This document shows positions 31,622 through 41,094 of a stretch of 64,000 nt of DNA, in pieces (positions within the stretch are counted from its first letter, which is position 1; each line of letters begins with the position of its first letter). The notes below the pieces were generated by a model that was given only the letters and a program-made list of their open reading frames with translations, ran no database searches and had not been told where the DNA came from. Source of the stretch: Staphylotrichum longicolle (lineage: Eukaryota > Ascomycota > Sordariomycetes > Sordariales > Chaetomiaceae). The stretch is taken from the NCBI GenBank assembly GCA_019096155.1, contig JAHCVI010000005.1:2614468-2678467 (forward strand), written 5' to 3'. Made by a program: the position numbers and the translations under genes.

Positions 31622-33507
31622 TTACAATGGCACCTTGCCATTCTTGAGCGCACCGCCCTTGGCCCTCCCACCGCCGACTGTCGGGTTCCGCGCCAGCTTG
31701 TTCTCCCCGCTGTTGATCAAGAAGGTCGCCAGCAGGATCTCGTCGTCGCTCTGGACCTCGACATCCGGAATTCCAAAGAACTTCGCCTCGATCTTCTCGT
31801 ATCCAATGCTCATTTCATAGTACCCCCGGTAGTACAGATCCTGCCACTGCAGCTCCGGGTTCTTGCTGACCAGCCACTTGGAAAGGCCGTTCGCAATCAG
31901 CTTGGGCATCGCCTTGCCCACGGGGCTCGAGCTCGTCACCGCCGTGCCCGCCAGCTCCACGCCGAACGCCCCCGCCCCGGTATCCTCATTGTAATCCCTC
32001 TTCCCCAGCCACGCCAGGTCGGACACCCACGCGGCATGCGAATCTCCAGACAGCATGACCGTGTTGTTGATCTTGTTGTCCGCCAGGTGCTGGTACACCC
32101 TGTCCCGGTTCGCCAGATAGCCATCCCACTGGTCCCGGTTGAACGGCGTATCTCCCAAGATCCCGAGCGTCATCCTGCTGAACACCACCTGGTTCCCCAC
32201 CAGCCTCCAGGCCGCGCCCCTCGTCGACGACTCGCTCAGCTGGTCATAAAACCACTTCTCCTGCGCGAACCCCATGATCGTCCGGTTCTGCCAGTCCACC
32301 ATCTTCTCCACGGTCCCGCTGTTGCCCCCGATGCCCGCGAACCCGCTCAGCACCGTCAGGTCCCGGTCGTACTGCCGCGTGTCGAGCATCACCAGGTCAA
32401 ACAGGGTGCCCAGCGAGAAGCGGCGCCAGATGCGCAGGCTGTCGTCCATCTCCACCTGGCGGATGGGCATCCACTCAAAGTAGGCGCGCACGGCCGCCTG
32501 CTTGCGCTTGCGGAAGACGTCGCCGCTCGAGTCGGTGGAGCCGTTGCGCCACGAGTTGTCGGCCACCTCGTGGTCGTCCCACACGGGGATCCAGGCAAAC
32601 TTGGCGTGCGACGCGAGCAGGTCGGCGTCGGTGCGGTAGGCGCCCAGGCGCGTGCGGTAGTCGTGCAGCGTGTACGTCTCGTGTCCGGCGCCGGGTTACG
32701 GCTGGCGATGGACGAGTCCGGCTTGTACTCGTAGATGTAGTCGCCGGGCAGGACGTAGTCGACCGAGTCCTTGCGGACCGGGTTGCCGTAGGCGTTGAAG
32801 TAGCCGTCGCTGGGGTGGGGGAGTTAGTAAAAGCTGGAGGGGTTGGTGAGGGCAGAAAGACGTACGGTAGTTGGAGCAGGAGTAGACGGCGAGGTTGATG
32901 TTGCGGTCCACCTTTTGCGTCTTGGTGGGATGGTCTTGGTCCGGCCGAGAGGGCTGGCCTGTCGGAGCCGCAGACATTGAATTGGTAGTAGTAGGTGGTG
33001 AACGGCTTCAGGTTGTTCGCCTCGAACTGTGGTTTATCAGCATGTGTTCCTGAGGGATAAGCGGTTGAGACTCACCTTGACCGTGTAGTCCACATCACTG
33101 GATGTGTAAGCCCGGCCTTGATCCACGACATTGGTCAGGGGCAGGTCTGTGGCAATCTTGAACTCGACACAGGCAGCCTTGCTTGACGGCTGAGCTGCCT
33201 GTGCATCGCCGTAGATGGGCACAACGCCCTCGGGCACCAGGTCAGATGCCACGCTCTGGGTCGTCGGGGCCAGACGCGTCCAGAGAATGACCGAGTCGGG
33301 ATAGGGGTCGCCAGACGCAACGCCATGGGTGAAGTTGACCTCGGCGGCAGTGAACAGGTCACCCGTCTGACGCTTCGACACATGAGACAAGGGCACGGCA
33401 AGGCTCGGGTGGCGCCGCGAGGGACTGCTGTAGACGAGATTCCTGTCGAAGCTGGCCTCGACAACCGTAGCGGCGACGAGCGCGCCGAGAGTCAGACGGT
33501 AAGCCAT
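31622..33507 (-). CDS. Secreted PhoD-like alkaline phosphatase/phosphodiesterase
   Basis: Three exons (33507-33076, 33026-32866, 32809-31622). A signal peptide (MAYRLTLGALVAATVVEA) is followed by FTHGVASGDPYPDSVILWTR, the start of PhoD. Later come VYSCSNY, GDYIYEY, VWDDHEVADNSWRNG and LSGDSHAAWVSDLAW, the metal-binding segments of the family (Asp, His and Asn ligands). PhoD enzymes hydrolyse phosphate mono- and diesters outside the cell, usually under phosphate shortage. The frame breaks near 32692, at the exon 2/3 junction and twice in exon 2. Four missing bases would restore 594 aa exactly, so these are probably sequence errors. An N-terminal KRQ at about residue 46 may be a processing site. 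Confidence 0.87.
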
Positions 33508-34733
33508 GGTTCCTGAGGTCAGGATGGTGTGTGAGGTGCAAACTGCAGAATTGCCGATCTTCCTGGCGGACCCCAGCTGTGGTCCATCTTGTTTTAAGGA
33601 TCCAGAACCAACGGCCCGTCCCTAGCAGGACCTCGGGACGTGAACAAATCCCGGTTCACCATGATGTTGACGTGCCCTGGAAGCGTTGCCTTGGCGAGTA
33701 CCACGTGGGGTTGACATTGGCCAATCGCCAAGGCCGCATCACCAACATGCTCAGCGATCTGCCCTGAGCTTCAAGCAGGGGTGTGAGGGGCATCTGCACC
33801 TCACCCATGCCCGCGATCCACTTACCGGACCTGGGTTCGGTGACTCGGCCTTCCAGAGTCTCTCGGCTGCATGTGGCAGCATTCGCGTCCAACTCCGGCA
33901 TGGTACCCCCCCTTGAACCCCCTCGTCAACGTTGAACTTGCCGACAACTTGGCTGTTTTAGGCAGGAGAATAGATGGCTCGGCGAATGAAAACCGAAAAT
34001 GTAAGGTAGTGCCACTGGGCTTGTAGCCTCCCGAATATGAGCACGCCCACCGTGAGCCGCTTAGTCGTGCTCGTGTCGTGGCAGCTGGCTCTGTACTGTG
34101 TGAGACTCCTAAGCTGGATTGGCGAGATACCAATGATGCGAAACTTGACCACCATGGACCGCATCCACAATGATGCACCTTGGATCTTGAAAAGCATTCA
34201 ATTTGAAGGCATTCCGTCATTTCACTTGTCTTGGTGTTATTCAAGCCTCTGCCCTTGGCTTGCCATCGACCCGGATCTCGTCTGAGTCTCGCGCCTGTTC
34301 ATACCCTTGTCGTCACCCCCTATTGTTCTCGTTGTCAGTGTCATGGTCATTATAGTTACCAGTCTGCTGCCACGAACGACGCATCGCTGCACCTTCAGGT
34401 TCAACGATGATTTATGGAGCAAGACAGAGCCTTGGGTGGATTTGTGAGCTCGCGACGCGATGAATCTTCTGCAATGACAGGTCCGACGTAGAGGGATGGA
34501 GCGGGTTGGAGGACATGTCGAAGAAGTATTCCGTCTCTTTGGCGGCGCTTTTTGTCATTCATTGACGTTTAGTACTCCTTTTCCGACGGCGCCTTTGACA
34601 TTCGCGAATGCTCGTCCGACGTGCTGCAGATGTTGATTCAATAGGCTCCGGAGTGGGCGCGGCCAATCGTTGGTGCCTTTTGGGTTGGCCAAGTCAGACC
34701 AGGGGTAATGAGAAGATGCGGTTGCCTCCTGAA
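33508..34733. other. Intergenic
   Basis: The first part is the phosphatase promoter. No gene was recognised in the rest on either strand. Confidence 0.5.
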
Positions 34734-35933
34734 TCAACAGTTGAGAGTCTCCGATCGGGCTAGCCCAACTCTGTCGAGATTGGCCCTCCGCTTCAAAGGG
34801 TATTGGGAATTGGAGGGCTCATGAACCACTGTTGCTGGATAATACAGAGGAGTGGCCGTTGGCATTCGAGTTGAGCAACGAGACTGGCACACGTCAAGAG
34901 ACTGCGCCTCCCTCAAAAACGACGGGCCGAGTATCGTAATTCTCCGTCCTTGACAAGCTTCGCTCTCAACAGAAGGCGAGCAGAGAGCAGCATAACTTCC
35001 CGATCTCGGCATCAAGAGTCTGGATGATTGTCTTCGTCCATCTGCCTCCATCAAAGTCGCTCCTTAGGTCCATCTAGATTGGGAAGGCCGCGAGCATATT
35101 GGTCTAAACGACGCCGAGAGACCGGCGCTGTCGTAACGCTTCCGCTTGGAGACTTCCGGGGCGATGTACAGTTGAGTCCCACAGTATGCCCTCAAGTGAT
35201 CGTCGTTCTCCCTGGAGTACCCAAAAACTGAAAGTCTGACGCGGATGCCATCAGACGTTTCGCGAGTACACAAGACTGTTTCTTGGTTTGATGTCGCAAT
35301 GAACGATGGGGCTTTCGCGTTCATAGAGACACCTCAAGGCCGAGAGAAGCTGCACCAGCAGCTGGGCTTTGCGCTTCAACCGTTCGTGAAGTCTTTGCGC
35401 AAGACATTCCTTGAAGGCGTACTCAATCAACTCCGGTTCTGACGCCCCAAATCCGAACCACCGCCGCCTGAGCTCCTCTGCCGAGTTCTTCATTGTCGAG
35501 CAAGATGGCACCACAATGTCACAGTTTCGGCTTGTCCCGAGCACGAATCCCTCTCGATTCTTTTGCCAGTCGTCAAATGGGTGGCTGTAATCCGGGGCTG
35601 TATTCATGTTTTGGGGTATCATCGGCTATCGTTGGGAAGACGGCGGCCGTGATATCATCGCTGGCGCTCGCACCCCCGTCGTCCCGTCATTGTAATACCA
35701 CCGTCAATGCGGTTGTCTTCCGGCGCCTGTGAAGAGCGCCGGCTGCGATCCTCAAATAGCGGCTCGATGCGACGGGATTTGTTCTCGGCCATGCTGATGG
35801 TAATAAGCGCTGCATTCTCGGTCGCCTTTCCATGACCATAGGGGTAGAGAACCGCGATGAGGTTTGGGTCGCCCTTCATGATGGTTTGGCGACGCGATTC
35901 CACAGCGCGAACTGCGGTCTTCAAGTCCACCAA
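34734..35933 (-). pseudogene. Relic of an FHA-domain protein kinase
   Basis: Pieces in several frames line up in the right order on the minus strand. An FHA-like N-terminus is at 35655-35933 (LIAVLYPYG) and about 35520-35622 (FVLGTSRNCDIVVPS). The catalytic segment follows: ALRCLYERESPIVHCDIKPRN near 35290, SVFG in place of DFG, then CGTQLYIAPEV near 35130. The tail at 34740-34960 has REAQSLDVCQSRCSTRMPTATP, typical of fungal FHA-kinases. The N-lobe with the Gly-loop and the Lys is absent, so the core has been deleted as well as frameshifted. The DFG Asp is replaced by Val. This looks like a decayed gene, not a sequencing artefact. Confidence 0.75.
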
Positions 35934-36111
35934 CGCAGGGAAGCCGACAGGCCACCAGGTGCGAGCCTGGCGGCCGTCTTGGACCTCAAAAGGGATTTAA
36001 CGGCAGCCACCATGCACAAGTCAAGTAGTTGCTTTAAAAAAAAAAAAATGATTGCAGGTTCCCAGAACAGAATTAGGCCTGTCAACCCATATGCAGGGTT
36101 TGCAAAAGGAG

Positions 36112-36203
36112 TGGGCGACCCCGGAATCGAACCGGGGTTTCTTCGGTCGTTGGGATCCAATTGAAACCACAACGAAGCGTCCTGACCACTAGACTAGTCA
36201 CCC
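36112..36203 (-). tRNA. tRNA-His (GUG anticodon) with 21-nt intron
   Basis: The acceptor stem GGGTGAC pairs with GTCGCCC, with one G-T. The anticodon stem CTTCG/CGAAG is perfect, with loop TTGTGG plus C and anticodon GTG. The T-arm is CCCCGGTTCGATTCCGGGG. A 21-base intron follows position 37. A TTTT terminator lies downstream on the minus strand. Confidence 0.9.
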
Positions 36204-36578
36204 TTTGGTGAAATTAAGCCCCAAAGTTGTACCTTAAGACGTGGTGGTCCAGGCAACATTGAGATTCACTCTTTCCTCAGCCATGTCTCTGTCTTCCAGC
36301 TGCATAACACGGACCCCGAACATCATCGCCGGACGTCCGCTCCAAGAATAACAAAGAAACAATCACCCCACCGCCACATTTTTGCGTTGCTTTTATCTTA
36401 ACCTCGCAGCTCAACATGCTTTTTCTCATACCGTGACCTGGTAAAACCTGCTCGTTTCCTTCATTCTCCCAACCCCAACCCTTCCTTTTCTTCCCCTCTT
36501 CTCAAGTCCCACCCGAACTTTTCAGCTCCTCACTCCCAGCTTCCCAACCCATTCCCCTCCCACCTCCACCCCTCCATC
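36204..36578. other. Intergenic
   Basis: C-rich 3' flank of the P450-like gene and 5' flank of the tRNA. No feature is seen. Confidence 0.5.
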
Positions 36579-37813
36579 TCATCCCTTCCCGTCCTCAATT
36601 CCCCCTTCCTCCCCCCACCGCCACCCCTTTACAACACCCTCCCCAAAATCAGCCCGCCCATTCCCGGGCCCCAGCTCCCGCCCCAGCGCCACAACCAGCA
36701 CCGCCACCATCCTCTCCCCGAACGCGTTTCCCGCCGCGGGGCACTTGTGCGGCTTGACCGAGAAGGGGATGTACGCCTCGTGCTGCAGCGCCGTCAGCTG
36801 CCCGTCGTCGAACCGCGACGGGCGGAAGGCCAGCGCGTCGCGGCCCCAGATGGAAGGGTGGCGGTGCAGGGCGGAGAGGTCCGCTGCTGCAGGCGGAGAG
36901 GAAGTTGCGGGAGAAGTGGGAGAGTTGGGGGTGGGGTTGCGGCTGCGGTAGAGGTGTTTGTTGGAGGGGTAGAGGCGGAGACCTTCCTGTGAGTGGGTTA
37001 GGGGTGGTGAGATGGTGTGATGGCGCGAGGGGAGCATACCTTGGCGAGTTTGAGGGCGTCTTTCTCGAGTGCAGGGTTGCCGAGGCAGGAGGGGACGGCG
37101 GCTGTTCGTTGGATTGTGTCGTGGCAGGCGGCAGGCTGATGGTGGTAGGCTGTTACGAAGGTGAGGAGGACGACACGCCAGAGGGTTTCGTATTGGGGCA
37201 TGAGGATGCTGAGGACTTGAGGAGGTGGTAAGGGAGTGTGCTCCGGAGATGTGATGCTCAGGGAGGCGACGGTTTCGTTGAGGCCTTGGGATGGTATGAC
37301 GTTGTCCGGATGGCATTTGGATTGAAGCCACTGCTTGTTGATCTCGTCGGTGATGGTGACGAGGTGAGAGCGTGGGGTGGCGACTGGGTCTACGCCGAAG
37401 CTGTCGAAGAGCACGACTGCGAGGACCATGCAGCGGACGGACTCGGCCAGTCGCAGAGTGGACTTGCTATTTTCGGCAGCGATTTCGAGCTCCCCCTTGA
37501 GGAAGCCCTCGGCGACGGCATACAGCTGCTCCCAACTGCGGTTTCCGTTGAGTATCCGGGATGCTGTGGCCAGAAATGCCTTGTGGGCTGAAGGGTTCTT
37601 GGTGGTCAGCGAGTTGTCAAGACCAAACGCGGCTTTGAGTCGGCGATTCTCCGTCGCGCGTAAGTGCAGGCGTTCCTGCAGCGCAGGCTCTCCAGCGTAC
37701 TGAAAGCTTGCGACCCTCCGTTGCTCGTGAACCCATTCCCGGGTTCTCCAGGCTTGCCATTCGTGGAAGACGAGGGCCGCAACCAGGCAAATAGGTACAG
37801 CTAAGATCAACAT
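36579..37813 (-). CDS. Short, divergent cytochrome P450-like protein
   Basis: Exons 37813-37040 and 36986-36579 (53-nt intron GTATGC...CACAG) give 393 aa, about 100 short of a normal fungal P450. An N-terminal membrane segment (MLILAVPICLVAALVF) is present. The K-helix EGLRLYPSNKHLYR shows the ExxR pair, and FRPSRF matches the PERF region. The heme loop reads PFSVKPHKCPAAGNAFGERM; the Cys is kept but the usual Gly residues of FxxGxRxCxG are replaced. The I-helix (A/G)Gx(D/E)T motif is not seen; MPQYETLWRVVLLTFV stands in its place. It may be a catalytically altered P450 relative. No cluster partners such as a polyketide synthase lie nearby. Confidence 0.75.
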
Positions 37814-39332
37814 GGTGTTAGATGAGGTAGGCGATGCTTGAGCTTCCGTTACGTGGCTCGATGACTTTCAAAAAGAAGGAATTAGCTGCTTAAAGGGTGT
37901 GGAGGCACGCTCCCAATCTGACCACATCGTGGCGGATTTTATAGACTCTACTTCAATGCCTAACCGTTTGACTCATTTGCTCTTTGAGGCTTTGACGATG
38001 ACGAATCCTGGAGCCGCGGTTTATCGCAGCACTGTAGGCCTCACGAGGCTGCGCGCCGTCTCGGCAACTGTTCATTCGTTTGCAGCTGAGAGCTCCAGCC
38101 AATCCCACTTTCGGTGTACCTGGCCTGCTTCATTGGGCTTCGCGAGACTTTCTATCCTCTTCCACAGTCAATTTCAAACGCAAGTTCGACCGCAGTCCCT
38201 TTTCTGCGTGTTGAGGAAGTGGGCGCTCCAACCTCCTTGTGAACCGTGGAAGAACAAAGCTTCACTGTTAACTCTCACGGACAAAAAGGGTTGGCTCAAC
38301 TCTCGAGACTTAGGATTGTCCATAGAACCATGTTTTGGGGGAGGAGGGCTTTGCGTAAACAGTCAAGCCCGAATACAAGTTGCATGTCCGACCTTGCCTG
38401 GTATCTTATTCGGCTTACTGCAGTATCTCACGAGACGTGGCATGTTCGCCATGTGCAGATACGGAATCACTCTCGAGTTTCTACTTTTTGACACTCGTCG
38501 TTTGTTCAAATGCTGGACAGAGCAGTTGGAACAGCCTTGACCCGCGCGAGGTATGGAAAACTTGCCGTTTCGAGACGGCAACCGGCATGCCGTCGACCCC
38601 GACGTCTGCCGCTGACAAGTTGGTTGACTGACACGAGATAGAGCCAGAGACGTCCTGGAAAGTTTGCTTTCTTCCGTTTGGTTTCATGGAGATTCGGCCA
38701 GGTATTAACAACAGGCATCATTCTTTCCAAGTTTTCAAGACTGTAGAACTGTTACTTTCCTGCTCAATCTTGTTATTTTTTCTGATGCTTGAAGTTCACA
38801 TGGCGGAGCAAATAGCTGGGATGTCGATGTTCTCTGTCTGTTTGAATATGCACTGGCATTTTCAAGCCGTATTTACAGATTGACTCATTGTTCAAGGGCT
38901 TCGTGCTGCACAACTTGGATCGATGTCATCATTTCTCAAAGCCTCTCTTTCATTGAACATAAGTCAATGAAACTGCGAGAGACTAATAGCTTCGGGAAAC
39001 CTCAACCTCTAAGACTCGTGTCTTTAGCTACAAGAATTCCATTGTTATCCCATACGGCGCAAGGAGCAGCTGCTTTACTTTTCCACTTATTGATGGGACC
39101 ATAAGCAGGATCTGTTCAGCAGCCTCTGAGCCACTAATTACCCCTTGGGCTTAGACCCAACGCCTATACCCTAACCCTTCAACACATTTGATAGACAGTT
39201 TACCAGCTTCCAGATTGATTCCAACGCCCTCTCTAAACATTTTTCAGGGAGGAACAACATCAAGTTCATTGTAAATTTCAGCCTTTGATTTCATAATGGC
39301 TCTTCCCAAGCCTGTCACTTCAACAATTACAA
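37814..39332. other. Gene-poor region
   Basis: About 1.5 kb of lower-GC sequence. A 213-residue open frame at 37899-38540 has no domain, no GC3 bias and no recognisable homology, and is not called. Confidence 0.55.
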
Positions 39333-39404
39333 GCCCGCATGGCTCAGTGGTAGAGCGTGTCACTAGTAATGACAAGGTCGTCAGTTCGATTCTGGCTGTG
39401 GGCA
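39333..39404 (+). tRNA. tRNA-Thr (AGU anticodon), no intron
   Basis: 72 nt. The acceptor stem GCCCGCA/TGTGGGC has one G-T. The D-arm is TGGCTCAGTGGTAGAGC. The anticodon stem TGTCA/TGACA is perfect, with loop CTAGTAA and anticodon AGT. The T-arm GTCAG-TTCGATT-CTGGC has one G-T. Confidence 0.92.
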
Positions 39405-39689
39405 TCAAAATAAACCAGCATCGGTTTGTAAACCTTTTGCCTCATTCCACCTTTTTGATCCACCACCCCTAAAATCTATCATTCCCAGCTGCGGTCCTGC
39501 AACAAATCGCATCACGAACCCAACCGCATCGCAGATCTCCACCTCGTTTCACGTCACACTGCATCCGCCCACCAGCGACCAAACCATCGCCGACCCCCTT
39601 TTACCCATTAAAACCAGGTCAAACCGCCGCCCGCCACCACCCAACGAAGCCACAAGATCTACACACCTCAATCAAACCACGCCGCACAA

Positions 39690-40561
39690 ATGACAATGCA
39701 AGGCCAAACACCACCGCCGCCGCCTCTGCCGCCGCCACCGCGGAAACCGCCCACCACGCAGATCCCAACCCCCCCATCCGTCCTCCAAGCAGTCTACGCC
39801 TCTGACCAGGAAATGTACCCCGTTGCCCTGTCCTACTCACGCCTCTGCGCCTGGGTCGAGGCCTGTCCAGACCTGTCCATCTGTTTCCAAAACGGCACAG
39901 CGCCTACAGGTGAGGAGAGCGCAGCGGCAGCCGCGGGTGTCGTGATCGTCTTGCCGCTGAAGAGGGTGTACTGGGAAGACTTGCTCGTGGGGCGGTTGAA
40001 GGAGCCGGAGATTGAGCCCGGGGAGATGTTTCCGGCCTGGGCCTGTGGTGAGGGCGGTTATGGGGAGGGAGAAGGGGAAGGGGAACGGGAGGAGGTGGGG
40101 TTGCATGTTTACCATATTGAGCGGTTTGGCAGCTGGACTGAGGGTGCTGGTGACGGGGCGGGGAGGAAGGGGTTTGCTCGGTTTGCGTTGGAAGAGGTGA
40201 TGAGGCGGGCGCGGGCGAAGAAGAGTTGGAAGGTTGTTGGGTGGTCAGGTTTGTGCTTTTCGCACTTTCACCATGCGTATGAGAGTGAGGATGCTAACGG
40301 TGGCATGTGTCCTGGGATCCAGCGCTTACAGCCACCCCGGCGGGGAGCAGGACGTTTGAGAAGCTGGGGTTCTTGCCGACGGGTTACAAGGAGCTGTTTG
40401 TGGCCAGCGTTTCTCAAGACGGGACCGGCAAGCAGCCATTGGAGATGGTTTGCCAGTTTCCAGGTGAGCAGAGCTCGCCTGAAAGGGATTTCAGCACAGG
40501 CGGTATCGTCTCGATGTCCGAGATGGCTGTCAAGCATGGGGATCTGTTAGATTTGGTCTAA
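39690..40561 (+). CDS. GNAT-family N-acetyltransferase-like protein
   Basis: Exons 39690-40248 and 40323-40561 (74-nt intron with GCTAAC branch) give 265 aa. The N-terminus is Pro-rich. The body has LQAVYASDQEMYPVALSYSRL and then GVVIVLPLKRVYWEDLLVG, where many GNATs start their beta-strands. A GFARFALEEVMRRARAKKSWKVVGWSALTATPAGSRTFEKLGFLPTG segment lies at the C-terminal part; the last portion is the usual end of a GNAT acetyl-CoA domain (A-x-x-x-F-E-K-L-G-F). A low-complexity Glu/Gly insert (GEGEGEGEREE) at about residue 130 splits the domain. The acceptor substrate is unknown. Confidence 0.7.
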
Positions 40562-41009
40562 AGGGGTTGGCTTGGGTCCAGGCAAGAGTTTCATTGGTTT
40601 GGCGGCAATGAAGTCATCATCTCGACTCGGGGGTCTGGAAGCCTGCTGTTCCATTCCGCCCTCTTTTATGGCGTCCAGTTCAAGATTCGAGAACGCTGGA
40701 CAAGACGAAGGAATCGGACAACAGCTTCCTTGCGAGTGTTCTAAGAGACGACAGGAGGGAGGGGACACGGGGACTCCGCCGTCCGGGCACAGATCCTCCT
40801 TTGTTCCCCTTGCCCTGCTCCGGCGGTAACTGAACCGGGACGCCCCAAGGCCTTTCTGACGGAGTCGCTCGGCAAACGACGGTTATGGCTTCTCTGAAGG
40901 GAAGAAAAAGAAAGAAACTGCTGAGCTTGACTGCTCAAGAGGCTCAGGGGCAACAAGAGAGAAGGAAGCACACGTGGGCCGAGGAGCCAGCTTCACACGC
41001 CAAAAGCGA
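40562..41009. other. Intergenic
   Basis: 3' flank of the GNAT-like gene. No further feature is seen. Confidence 0.5.
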
Positions 41010-41094
41010 AGGTCCTACCCGGAATCGAACCGGGGTTGCCGGAATGTTCTAATGCGATCAGAATCCGGAGTGATAACCGCTACACTATAGAACC
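41010..41094 (-). tRNA. tRNA-Gln (CUG anticodon) with short intron
   Basis: The acceptor stem GGTTCTA/TAGGACC has one G-T. The anticodon stem CCGGA/TCCGG surrounds the loop TTCTGA plus T, giving anticodon CTG. An intron of about 13 bases lies one base after the anticodon. The T-arm is CCCCGGTTCGATTCCGGG. Confidence 0.88.

Noticed and set aside
37899..38540. 213-residue open frame
   Set aside because: No domain, no codon bias, no plausible promoter; likely chance.
39160..39180. Telomere-like CCCTAACCC
   Set aside because: Only a single partial copy; no array.
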